From positions 55,292,725 to 55,356,724 of the forward strand of contig CM041293.1 in NCBI GenBank assembly GCA_023052935.1: a stretch of DNA of 64,000 nt, written 5' to 3'. A program made the translations under genes and the position numbers. The notes beneath the pieces were generated by a model. That model saw only the letters and a list, made by a program, of their open reading frames with translations. It made no database searches and was not told where the DNA came from. This stretch comes from Piezodorus guildinii (lineage: Eukaryota > Arthropoda > Insecta > Hemiptera > Pentatomidae). Position 1 is the stretch's first letter; the number at the start of each line of letters is the position of its first letter. This document shows positions 34,896-44,927 of the stretch, one piece after another.

Positions 34896-36434
34896 TTATA
34901 ACAGCCGGACAGCATGTTCCTGTCTAGGGTCTACACTGGCGTTACCGTCTAGTACAATTATTATGAGCTTGGGGTCCGTGAATTCCCAGGTACTTTGACT
35001 GTCGTCTCCCTCTTCAACGTCTTCGCCGGGCTCTTCCTCCTCTTCCTCTTCGTCGGCCACTCGAACAGGAATACCTCCCGACTCGACGGATAACCAGTAA
35101 TCTAGGCACTGAACAGTACAAGCAGCTATCTTTCCGTTTGAGAGGTACGTCTTATTAACCTCTACGTACCGAAATTTTTCCGACTCGGGCGTAATCCATG
35201 GCAGACCAGTAGGATTTATTAGGGACTTACAATTCTGATGGGCGTATAAATCTACTTTCTGCTCACAACAGTGAAGCTGCCCGTGCCCTATCTTGCTAAA
35301 CCCTTCAGCCATATCGTAAAGCATCGGTATGGCAAAAGCCCTCCGGCTAGAGACTATGTGTTTATCGCTAAGGTAGGCTGAGTTCCTTGCCTGTTCCAAA
35401 GCCTCTCGATAACCAATAATAGCGGGTGAGGGGATAAAGCTGCCCAATTTGGAGTCATCCACCGGTGATATTCTGTAGTACCCATATCCCACGGAGTCGT
35501 TATGGGGCACTGATATTTCCTCAGGCCCCAATTTGTACTTCCTGGATCCTGGTGGGTCCTTAACCGTTGGGGGCACTAACCGTAATTTAGGGACGGTCAA
35601 ATCGTAGGAAAGCCCTCTAAAAGAGAAAAGGTTATCCCTCTTCCACCCCTTGACGATGTATCCGAAAGCTGGATCTTGGGACATGGTGTTATAGGCAACA
35701 AGTTTGACGCAAGTTACTTCCTTCTTACTGACTACTTGGTTGGACTTATTATCGGTAGACTTGTTTACTATCCTTTTCAGTACAGCCTTATAGAAAGAAC
35801 TATCTTTATCGGTTGACATACTTTTCCTTACGATCCCGCCGATAGCTTCCTTACTCCCTGAATGCTTGACAGCGAAAGAATCAATCCTTTTATAATATTT
35901 GTCAAGGTTCTTGGGTCTCCTATTCTTCTTTTTCACGCTAGGCATTGTCCCGGGGAGGTCCTTCTTCTTCCCCTGGCCATCCTCGTTACATTCCTTGAGG
36001 ATAGCCTTAACCTCATCCGCCATACTATCTTCTACGGGAGAACGCCCTGCATTCAGGGGAATATCGTTGAACCCGAACACTACCCCGCGGGTGATAGGAT
36101 TTTCAATTTTTATGAAGGAGTTGTAGTCAGGCTTCTCTGTAAATAAATCGTCATCTGGGTTTAAGTTCAGTTTCTTACAAAGTGATATAACTAGGGGTTC
36201 CTGGGGGTTGGGGTCATCGTTCTCTACACTACCCAATCCACCAACAGCACCCTCTGCATCTGTCTCTGTCTGTGTAGGGAGGGGAGTGGAATCATCGTTC
36301 ACTGTACTATCCTCTTCCCCTGTAAAATCTTCCATTTCCAGCGCTTTGGTGAATTCTGCTTCCTGCTTTTGAATCTCCTGCTGTTTGATAGCGCTACTAG
36401 AAGAGACGGGGGGAGTTAGAGGGGAGGGCGCCAT
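34896..36434 (-). CDS. Virus-like protein B, 512 aa, unidentified
   Basis: An intact 512-codon frame. Residues 1 to about 90 are low-complexity, rich in Ser/Pro and acidic residues, and predicted disordered. A Lys-rich stretch follows (about 155-175, GKKKDLPGTMP and KKKNRRPKN). Residues about 200-470 look folded, with several Cys (LHCCEQKVD, CTVQCLDYW). Near the C terminus is an acidic run (EEEEEEPGEDVEEGDD), then a short hydrophobic LIIIVLDG. A disordered acidic N terminus plus a folded region recalls phosphoproteins of negative-strand RNA viruses, but I recognise no diagnostic motif and the family is unknown to me. No frame damage is visible. Confidence 0.6.
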   Translation of the reverse strand: MAPSPLTPPVSSSSAIKQQEIQKQEAEFTKALEMEDFTGEEDSTVNDDSTPLPTQTETDAEGAVGGLGSVENDDPNPQEPLVISLCKKLNLNPDDDLFTEKPDYNSFIKIENPITRGVVFGFNDIPLNAGRSPVEDSMADEVKAILKECNEDGQGKKKDLPGTMPSVKKKNRRPKNLDKYYKRIDSFAVKHSGSKEAIGGIVRKSMSTDKDSSFYKAVLKRIVNKSTDNKSNQVVSKKEVTCVKLVAYNTMSQDPAFGYIVKGWKRDNLFSFRGLSYDLTVPKLRLVPPTVKDPPGSRKYKLGPEEISVPHNDSVGYGYYRISPVDDSKLGSFIPSPAIIGYREALEQARNSAYLSDKHIVSSRRAFAIPMLYDMAEGFSKIGHGQLHCCEQKVDLYAHQNCKSLINPTGLPWITPESEKFRYVEVNKTYLSNGKIAACTVQCLDYWLSVESGGIPVRVADEEEEEEEPGEDVEEGDDSQSTWEFTDPKLIIIVLDGNASVDPRQEHAVRLL

Positions 36435-36603
36435 GGAGTTCTTCTACCTTAAGGCGGAGTTGTTCAAGATCCTCGCCGTCCGAGAAGGTGGAGCTGCACG
36501 TCTGCTTCAGTAGTTGTTTGAACAGCAGTTGAGAGTCCGGGGACTTCCCGGCTCTTAAGCAGTCTAGAATAGACATAATTAGTATTAATAATATATGATC
36601 CAC
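36397..36603 (-). CDS. Short virus-like ORF A, overlapping protein B
   Basis: A 68-codon frame that ends at 36397 and overlaps the start of protein B by 38 bases in another frame. The first ATG (36603) gives a hydrophobic lead-in, MDHILLILI; an internal ATG at 36576 gives MSILDCLRAGKSP and a 59-residue product that looks more natural. It ends NSPRLF. A short ORF overlapping the next start suggests leaky scanning or coupled translation, as in many compact viral mRNAs. It could also be chance, since it is short. Confidence 0.4.
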   Translation of the reverse strand: MDHILLILIMSILDCLRAGKSPDSQLLFKQLLKQTCSSTFSDGEDLEQLRLKVEELHGALPSNSPRLF

Positions 36604-36686
36604 ACTTTTGAAAATAAAGAAAACTACTTGCTAGCCCTTCTCACCGATTGCGCAAGTAACAACCGGAGAGACTCGATAATTTAAGA

Positions 36687-36712
36687 CTATCTGCACTCGA
36701 GTATGCAGATAG
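36687..36712. repeat. Perfect 9-bp hairpin at the virus/LINE joint
   Basis: CTATCTGCA (36687-36695) and TGCAGATAG (36704-36712) are perfect inverted repeats around an 8-base loop (CTCGAGTA). The outer edge coincides with the point where the LINE frame becomes open (TAG at 36710-36712 is the last stop before it). It may be a viral RNA structure or a product of the template switch. Confidence 0.55.
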
Positions 36713-38943
36713 AATCCCCAGGTGTTCGTGGTATCCAACCCACAGACAACACTACTGGAGAGGTTGGGACAACCGGAAAAGATAAAATCATACAAGATCA
36801 ATAGCTATAAACTTAATTCAGAAGAAATAAGACAGGCCTACGTAACAGCGATTGAGGAAAAAGCTCAAAGCAGAGACTACCCCTGGGACTCTAACAGCAT
36901 AGAGGTAAGTTGGAACTCATTCAAGGGAATTCTCAGAGATGCTGCTGAGAGAGTATGTGGAAAAATAATCTCCAATCAGAGAAGCAAAAGAACGGTATGG
37001 TGGAACGAGGAGATAAGAAATGAAACCAAAAAGAAAAAAGTTCTTTGGAAGCATTACCTCCAAACAAAATCTATGACTCACTACGCCGAGTACAAAGAAC
37101 AGAGGAAAAGAGTAAAGGAAATGGTCAGGCAACAGAGAATTTGGAGAAAAATTGGAAGCAAATTATAAAGAAAATCAGAAGCTGTTTTACAGAACACTCA
37201 AGAATATGCGCAAAGAGAAACGGCCCGTGCTCAAGCATGTCAAGAATAAAAATGGAGAAGTACTGACCGAATCCAAGGAAATCATGGAAAGATGGGTGGA
37301 ATACTTCACAGACCTATTTGACTGCAGCAGATTATCAACAGATAACTCGGATGTTGCTCAGGAAGTGAGTTACATGGAAGAGGATTATATAGCAGAAGAC
37401 GAGATAACCGAAGCACTAGAACGGCTAAAACTAGGGAAAGCAGCTGGTATAGATGAAATAACTCCGGAAATGATTAAGCACATGGGAACAAAAGGTGAAG
37501 AAATATTCCAGCATCTCCTTAATCTAGTATGGAAAGAAAAGAAGATTCCTAAAGATTGGGAAGTGTCCATCATTCTTCCTATATATAAAAGTGGTGACCA
37601 AAGAGAATGTAAAAACCACAGAGGCATCTCACTTCTAAGCGTCCCGAGTAAGGTCTATTCCACAATCCTTGAGAGAAGGCTAAGGAGACAAATTGAGAAA
37701 AACCTTGGAGAAGAACAATATGGATTCAGGCCAAACAGAAGTACCCAAGATCTTATATTCACTATGCGGCAGATCACTGAAAAAGTTATAGAAAAGGATA
37801 AAAGTGTTCTGGCATGCTTTGTTGATCTGGCCAAAGCATTTGATCGGGTCAGGAAACAAGACATCGTAAGGGAGCTCAATGAAAGGAGAGTGAATGAAGG
37901 ATTAGAAACGGCCATATCAGGGCTTTATATGAACCAGAGAGGTATCATCAGAACATGCAACCACTTGTCAAAAGAATTTAAGATATCTCAAGGCATCAGA
38001 CAAGGTTGCAGTCTCAGCCCACTGTTGTTCATAATGGTCCTGAATGGAGCTCTAAAGAAGGCCAAGTCGAGAATGAGACCCTACTGCTTAGGAAACTTGA
38101 ATCTATCGCCTACCCACCTCACTATGCTCGCATATGCTGATGACATCGTCATATTAGCCAATAATGGAAGAGATCTCCAGTTCAATCTTCGCGTCCTCCA
38201 GGAAGCTCTTAACCCCATAATCATGGAAATAAATGCCCGTAAAACAAAAATAATGAGGATAGGAAGGAGAGAGAACCGAATTGGACGAGTCATCAGGCTA
38301 GGGGCAGAAAAGATTGAGCACGTAAAGAGCTTCAAGTATCTGGGCGCACATCTAAATGAGCAGGGCTGGGTGGACAAAGACATAAAGGAAAGAATAAAGT
38401 CTGCCGGAAGGTGTTTCCTATCTCTTAAGAAGGGCTTTATAGGCAAAAGAGAGGTCTCCAAACATACAAAAATGGTAGTTTACAAAACAACCTTCTTACC
38501 TATATTGACGTATGCCAGTGAATCCTGGGCCCTCACCACTAAACATAAAAGCCAACTCCAGGCTATGGAGATGCGCTACTTGAGGAAAGTTGAGGGTAAG
38601 ACGAGGAGAGATAGGATGAGAAATGCCATAATAAGATCCAACCTTGATGTCAGACCGGCCGAGGATATCGTTGAAGAAATTCAGCTAAGATGGTACGGCC
38701 ATGTCTCAAGAATGTCGGAGGATCGCGTGGCAAAAGCAACATATGAGCTGAAAGTAGAGGGAAGGAGACCAAGAGGAAGACCTAGGAAAACTTGGGAAGA
38801 TGGGATCAGGAAGGCCTGCCGAAAAAGAGATATAGATTGGAGATCAGCAAGGGAAATGGCGCAGAATAGGAATGCCTGGATCAGCCTCTACAAGCGACCC
38901 CCTCACACTGCTGTGCGGTAGAGAGGAAATATGAAGAAGAAGA
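36713..38943 (+). mobile_element. 5'-truncated RTE-like LINE, 3' partner of the composite insertion
   Basis: The element enters at the end of the endonuclease domain (frame QVFVVSN, comparable to the D-H-[FY]-x-V-V end of APE domains), covers the linker, the complete RT and the C-terminal tail, and ends with a short UTR and a (GAA)n tail at 38931-38944. It differs in sequence from the 10-kb LINE, so it is another RTE-like family. It is the freshest coding LINE in the window. Confidence 0.8.
36722..38921 (+). pseudogene. RTE-like reverse transcriptase, nearly intact, one frameshift
   Basis: Linker: VWWNEEIRNETKKKKVLW, then a basic helix. One frameshift near 37128-37137 moves the frame; after it EFGEKLEANYKENQ leads into the 589-residue frame ending at 38921. 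RT landmarks: GKAAGIDEITPEM, HRGISLLSVPSKVY, QYGFRPNRSTQDLI, CFVDLAKAFDRV, QGIRQGCSLSPLLF and the catalytic AYADDIVIL (about 38128-38155). Tail: RWYGHVSRM, GRRPRGRPRKTWEDG. Apart from the shift and the missing endonuclease there is no damage, so the insertion is young. Confidence 0.85.
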
Positions 38944-38956
38944 AGGGTTTATTTAT
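38944..38956. repeat. Target-site duplication, right copy
   Basis: AGGGTTTATTTAT directly after the (GAA)n tail, matching 33768-33780. The reconstructed empty site would join the left flank AAAATTT to this copy and then ATGTTGGG. Confidence 0.75.
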
Positions 38957-39879
38957 ATGTTGGGTTTCCTTTTGTTTTTTAATTTAATTAATTATTTGTT
39001 TTTTAATAAATAAAGTTTTAGATTAGATTAGATCTGTAACTCTATGAAAGTAATTAGTTTATAATTTCTAACTGCTGTTTTTGTTAATTAATTATGTTTA
39101 ATTTTTAGTTATTTTAATGTATAATTATTATTCCTCCATGTTAATTTTCTATATAACACTTGAAGATACTTGGATGTTTTCGAAACTTTAAATGACATTA
39201 TGCTTGTCACTTTGGACTTCCCCAAATGTCTTGTGAGATATAGTTTTTTGGAAATTTTACAATTCTAACATTTTTCTAATAACTCAAAAATAATAGAAAT
39301 AAGGAATTTAGATCAGCCAATAAAAAATCAAAGAATGTTTTAACAAACTGCTATTTAACATTTATGGTAATATCAATGTATATCATTTTTTTTTTTTTTT
39401 TTTTTCTTGTGATTAATTGTTTTTCATGGCAACTGATCTTGGATAACTGTAATTTTATAATATTTTTAATATGAATTCTCAATTGTAACATAAATATTTC
39501 TTTTCCTTTTAATGAAAAGGGGTAAACCATTTATGATACACGATTTTCTTAAATTTAGAATCAGTGCCCAAAGTCTCCTTGGGGACTAAATTTTATTATA
39601 CATAATGGGAGATTTATCTAAGGTGTAGATTCTTTTAGGTGAAGGTCAAATTTTTTATAAATAAAATTGGAGGCTGATGTCTACTTCACCACTATTTTAT
39701 TGAAAAAAAATATTCGCACTACGTTTCGGCTAACAATGCCATCTTCTGGTGCAGTGGAACAACTTAGATTTAGTGTGGGTAGCTGCTTCCTAGTCGAGAG
39801 ATTTATTATTGTATTTACGATATAGTTAATTTAATCAAACATTAATCTTAATAACAAACTTCAGTTAAAAGAAATTAGA
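38957..39879. other. AT-rich stretch with one Penelope-type end motif
   Basis: No gene. At 39717-39755 the minus strand reads AGAAGATGGC, a short gap, then TTAGCCGAAACGTAGTGCG, which resembles the stem II plus GAAAC half of the hammerhead-like motifs but with a changed CUGAUGA box. A similar fragment is at 32150-32175. Confidence 0.35.
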
Positions 39880-40082
39880 TTGGCCATGGCTGTTGGAGAG
39901 TTGATATTTAAAATCAATCACAAATATTTAAAGTTAAATTTCAAAACATTTGATTTGTACGAGCATTTAATACATTTGTTTTATTTAGAGGTCAATAATT
40001 ACTTTGGAAACATCAAAAAAAAGTCTATAGACGTTAAAAGAATTAGTGAAGTTAAAGTTAAAGGTTATCAAATTAATATATA
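39880..40082 (+). CDS. Short open frame cut by a Tc1-like element, unrecognised
   Basis: The frame starts with a GTTGGAGAG-containing context (MAMAVGELIF) and is open for about 67 codons with Lys- and Ile-rich content, until it runs into the Tc1-like terminal repeat at 40083. It ends SEVKVKGYQIN. It may be the N-terminal part of a LINE ORF1 or a chance frame in AT-rich DNA. I do not recognise it. Confidence 0.2.
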
Positions 40083-40162
40083 CAGTGAGTGTCAAAAGTA
40101 TTCGGAATTCGTATTTCTTTTCGTTTAATTTTTATATTTCACAACTATTAATTTATATAATT

Positions 40163-40256
40163 AATATTCTCCCTGTCAGAATATTCTCCTTCTATATATT
40201 CTATATATAGAATATATAGAAGGAGAATATCCTTCTATATTCTATATATATTCTAG
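40163..40256. repeat. Palindromic filler at the LINE 5' junction
   Basis: TATTCTCCCTGTCAGAA occurs twice, at about 40165 and 40261, and between the two lie mutually inverted blocks built from TTCTATATAT, ATATATAGAA, GGAGAATAT and ATATTCTCC. Such patchwork of short templated repeats at a LINE 5' end is what aberrant end-joining or repeated template slippage would leave. It carries no coding sequence. Confidence 0.5.
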
Positions 40257-40261
40257 GGAAT

Positions 40262-41212
40262 ATTCTCCCTGTCAGAAAGTTAATAGTACCTTCTAAAAGA
40301 ATTATTATTAGCAATGCACCACCCTACTTGCCTAATAACTTAATAGAAGATAAGTTAAAAGAAAGCAATGTTAAACTCTTATCAAGTGTGAATTACCTTA
40401 GAGCAGGGATAAAACTTCCAGGGTATGAACATATCCATACATTTCGACGACATGTATTCGTACAACCCGAAGAGTCTGCAACGATACCTCAGAGTATTAT
40501 GGTTGACTTTGAGGGGGACACCTTCAGGCTATACCTGGGAGAGGATGAAATAAGGTGTTTTATCTGCTCTGAAGTTGGCCACATTAGCACTAAATGCACA
40601 CATAATCCAGATCTACAAGAGAAAACTTTAGAATTGGAATCGACTAAACAACAATTAGAGGAAAGTTCTACACATTCGAGTAGACAAATTTTAGAAAAAA
40701 ATTATGTAAATAATTATACAGCAAAAGAAATAACAAACAGTAACTCTCACTTGTATTTAGATGATAATAATGTGACTGAAGAACATGATAACCTTAATCA
40801 AGAAGTAGGAGACATAAAGAATACAGATTTATTGTTATCAGAGTTATCTGAAACATGTGGTAACCTGCCAGACACAAGCAACATAGCCTGTATTGATTTG
40901 GAAACCGATACGAAAATAAAGAAAACTGATATGAAATCCACTCAAGAACAATGCCTCGCTGCTAAAGATGTGATAAACAAAAATTCTTCGAAATATCCGC
41001 TGAATTTTGAAATTTTCTGCTTATTATTAGATATGGTCAATGCTGAAAAAAACCCTATTAATATAACGAAACAATTCACTCAAAATACACAAGACCTTTT
41101 AGACATGATAACTGACATACGTAAAGTAGTTACTGAGCGTTCGACAAAAATTAGGTGTACTATACTACTAAAAAAGTTAAAACCATTTGTAGAAGACAAA
41201 ACCTGCCTTTAA
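40262..41212 (+). pseudogene. I-like LINE ORF1 (5'-truncated nucleic-acid-binding protein)
   Basis: The frame is open from about 40262 (VRKLIVPSKRIIISNAPPYL) through 41212. It contains a conserved ORF1 block (YLPNNLIEDKLKESNVKLLS, then HTFRRHVFVQPE) and a zinc knuckle CFICSEVGHISTKC (C-x2-C-x4-H-x4-C). Acidic, Asn-rich sequence follows. Such proteins coat the LINE RNA. The N-terminal part is missing and no proper start codon is present, since the open frame runs into the 5' filler. Confidence 0.7.
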
Positions 41213-41238
41213 ATTTCCTAAACATCTAATTATACAAC

Positions 41239-43509
41239 ATGACAATGACTAAGATACTACAATGGAACTGTAACGGGTTATGTTCTCATTCAGACCTTTT
41301 TAAAGTATTACTTTCCAGATACGACCCCATATGCTCATGTATCCAAGAGACACATTTATTAAAACACCATTCTTTCTCATTAAGCCAATACCAAGTGATC
41401 AGAAAGGACAGAGACTCGTACAAAGCTTGGGGAGGTGTGTGTATTATTATTAAGAACGGAATTTACTTTGAACAGATTAACTTGGACACTGACTTGGAAG
41501 CCATTGCGATAACTATCTACCTACCAAATCCTATAACACTATGTAGCCTGTATATTCCACAAAGAAAACAATTTACTTCCGAAGAACTTTGTGATCTCAC
41601 TAGGCAGCTACCTAAACCATTCTATATTTTAGGTGATATAAATGGACATCATCCACTTTGGGGTTCAAATTTTACCGAAACAAGGGGTAACCTCTTAGTA
41701 AAGTATTTAGAAATGCAAAACAACGTTTCTTTGCTAAATGATGGAACCAAAACCCATATAAACTCAAGCAATAATACATTATCAGCCCCAGACCTCAGTC
41801 TTTGTGAACAAAGTCTTCTACCAAAAACAAATTGGATGGTATTAGAGGAACTGTTTGGAAGCGATCACTTCCCGATAATTCTTGAAATTCTTGACAATAG
41901 ACCTTTTGTACAATACCGTAGCCGATGGAAATACTCTCTCGCCGAATGGGAAGTTTATCAGGAAAGAATTAACGAAACGCTTAATGAAATTGAAATCAAT
42001 GAATCCTTAGATACAAATGTAAAGCTAGACTTTATAAACAAATCCATTATTGAAGCAGCAAGGGTTAGTATACCTCGACAAAACAGGGAGCACAGTAAAG
42101 TTAGAGTTCCATGGTGGAATTCCGATTGTAACAGCGCAATCAAAGCAAAAAAGAAAGCTTTGAACAAATATAAAAAGACGAAACAGATGAAAGACTTAAT
42201 AGAATTCAAAAAGTTACGGGCCCATGCAAAAAAAATAATTAAAAACTGTAAAAAGGAGTGCTGGAAGGAGTTCGTAGGATCTTTAAACACTTCTACCACT
42301 TCCCGAGAAATATGGTCCAAAATAAAACTGATTAAGGGACATAGAAACGACAATACAATACCTGGACTGAAGACCGAAAAAGGAGTCAAAACAGAGGCAA
42401 TAGATATAGCTAATGAATTAGGCACATTTTTCCAGAAAGTGTCTGCAACCGAAAACTATGAAGACCAGTTTATAAGGCATAAGACATTTATAGAATCTCA
42501 CATTGTAAATATAACATGTGATGACTCTGAAAAATATAATGATAAGTTTACAATGGCCGAATTTAATCGCGCACTACAAAACTGCAAAATTAAATCAAGC
42601 CCAGGTCCCGATGAGATACCTTATGGTTTTCTCAAGAAACTTCCAATTGAGGGAAAAATATACTTATTAAACATTTTTAATTATGTCTGGACGAAAGGAG
42701 CTCTACCTGATTTGTGGAGTAACTCAATAATTATTCCCATTCCTAAAACCAAAGATGCCGTAACACCTGATAAATTTCGACCCATCTCGCTGACCTGTTG
42801 TACCTCCAAATTAATGGAAAAAATGGTCAATGAAAGACTGGTAAATGTTTTGACCAAAAAACAAATCATTGCTAAAGAGCAATGTGGTTTTGTTGAATAC
42901 CGTTCGGCGATTGATCATTTGATTAAAGTCGAAACTCTTATCCAAGAAGCATTTTTGGCTAAGGAGCACTTAGTTGCGGTATTCTTTGACCTGGAGAAAG
43001 CGTATGATAGGGTATGGAGAAGGTACGTAATAGACAAGCTAATAGAGTGGGGAATGAGGGGACGATTAGTCAGGTACATCAATAATTTCTTAGATAGAAG
43101 AACTTTTAGGGTCAAAATTTGTGAAAAGCTTTCAAGCACATACTTACAGGAAAATGGGATTCCCCAGGGATCTGTATTGAGTGTAACATTATTTTTGATA
43201 GCAATCAATGATATAGTCAGACATGTAGAAGGACCAGCAACATGCACTCTATTTGCCGATGATTTTACTATACTTATTAAAAGTAAATCGATCGAATTCA
43301 TAGAGTGGAAGTTGCAACCAATCTTGGCTGATTTAGAAATTTGGTCTGCTCAAACAGGTTTCAGCTTTTCAGGTTCTAAAACAAAATGTCTCCACTTTTG
43401 TAAAAAACGGAGGTGCAATAACCCAACACTTGTTTTAAAAGGAAATGTTTTGCCCTTAGTAGAGAATATTAAGTTTCTAGGACTATGGATGGATAGAAAT
43501 TTGAAGTAG
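41239..43509 (+). pseudogene. I-like LINE ORF2, endonuclease and reverse transcriptase, ends at premature TAG
   Basis: 756 codons from ATG 41239. APE domain (about residues 4-225): ILQWNCNGL, IQETHLL, GDINGHHPLWGS and GSDHFPIILE, so all the catalytic landmarks are present. RT domain (about 450-720): SSPGPDEIPYGFL, FRPISLTCC, QCGFVEYRSAIDH, FFDLEKAYDRV, NGIPQGSVLS and FADDFTIL, with F in place of the usual Y in the YxDD box, as in some LINEs. The TAG at 43507-43509 is probably a changed Trp codon, because the same frame continues to 43716. Confidence 0.85.
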
Positions 43510-43832
43510 ACCAAGCACTTACAAATATTGAGAACAGAATGTTTGAAACTGATGAACATCTTAAAAATCATATCTGGCTTAAATTGGGGAGCTGATCGAA
43601 AAACTCTGTTCTTCATTTATAAAACGATAATCAGGAACAAAATAGATTTCGGGAGCGCAGTTCTGCTTCGGAATCAACACTTAAACTGTTGGACACCGTT
43701 CATAATACTGCGATAAGGCTCTGTACAGGTGCATTCAGATCTTCGCCGGTTGATAGCTTATATGCAGAAAGTGGAGAACCGAGTCTTGCCTTAAGAAGAG
43801 CTTACCTAACTCTTCCTTAGGTAGCATCCATT

Positions 43833-44927
43833 TTGTCTAAAAAGAACCATCCCAACTACGAACTTGTCGCATCCGATATAAATGAAAATAATTATAAAAT
43901 TAGCATCAAAGGAAGAATTAGTGATGTTTTGCTGGAATTAAACTTAAACGTAAATAATATTTTAAGTTTGAACGACTTTTTATTCGATCCATGGGATACG
44001 AATTTTTTCCGAATTGACACAACCCTTACAAAAAGAGTGAAATCTTTTGAAGATCGCGTCTTTATGAAAAGCTATTTTTTGGAATTGAAAGAGAAATATA
44101 ATAATTTTTCTATAATATATACCGATGCATCAAAAGTAAGTGATGAAGTTGGATGTGCTGTGGTAAGTGATACAATTAATCTCAGGTTCATATTACCCGG
44201 AATGAACAGCATATTTACTGGAGAACTGTTTGCAATATATAAAGCCTTGGAGCTAGTCAAGACAATGAATGACAATTACTTTCTCATAGTGACGGACTCA
44301 TTAAGTTCACTTAAAGCAATCGCTGATACAAAATCAAACAATTCCCTAGTAAGGGAAATAACTAATTGTATTTGGCGATTACAAGAAAATTTCAACAAAA
44401 AAGTTGTACTTGCATGGGTCCCGTCGCATTGCGGTATTGTGGGAAATGATGTAGCCGACAAAGAAGCAAACAGGGCGAGGCTGAATGAACCTGCGACTGA
44501 AAATGAAAACATAACCACAGCAGAAGAGTGGAAGAGGCATTGCAGGAAGACCATTATTAACAAGTGGAAAACTGAATGGGCTACTTCCAGTACTAAACTG
44601 AAAGAGATAAAGCAAGATGTATCTCCTTGGACCACATCATGCAGAAAAAGTAGAAGAAAGGAAGAGGTTGTGATAGCAAGGCTGAGGATAGGCCATACAG
44701 CCTTTACACACGGATACTTAATGAGAGGCCTGGATCCACCATTCTGTGATACATGTAACACAACACTGACCATAAAACACATTGTAACATCATGCACACT
44801 GTACACTGACAACAGAACAAGACATAACATACCTTCAAGCTTAAAAGAAGCATTAGGAAATGATGAAGACATAATTCTAAGACTTTTTGAGTTTTTTAGA
44901 GACATTGGTCTGTTAAACTCAATATAA
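43833..44927 (+). pseudogene. I-like LINE ORF2, RNase H domain and C-terminal knuckle
   Basis: A 364-codon frame, shifted relative to the RT part (the shift is at about 43650-43720, with one further in-frame TAG near 43818). RNase H residues: YTDASK (Asp), TGELFAIY (Glu), VTDSLSSL (Asp), WVPSHCGIVGNDVAD (His and Asp). C-terminal knuckle: CDTCNTTLTIKHIVTSC. The domain is intact within its frame. It helps remove the RNA template during element integration. Confidence 0.85.

Larger units (their letters stand above)
33768..38956. mobile_element. Composite insertion: virus-like segment fused to an RTE-like LINE, bracketed by a 13-bp TSD
   Basis: AGGGTTTATTTAT occurs at 33768-33780 and 38944-38956. 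Directly inside the left copy the sequence switches from AT-rich host DNA to GC-rich virus-like DNA (CATTCCGGGCGCGGGACTGC). Directly inside the right copy is the (GAA)n tail of a LINE. There is no second TSD at the virus/LINE joint near 36712. A single target-primed event therefore explains both parts. This is seen directly; the template-switch mechanism is inference from known LINE behaviour and from known LINE-mediated capture of non-retroviral RNA virus sequences. Confidence 0.75.

Noticed and set aside
33909..36434. Naming the viral proteins as phosphoprotein and matrix protein of a mononegavirus
   Set aside because: Only sizes and an acidic disordered N terminus support it. No gene-end U tract, leader or conserved motif is visible, so I leave the family open.
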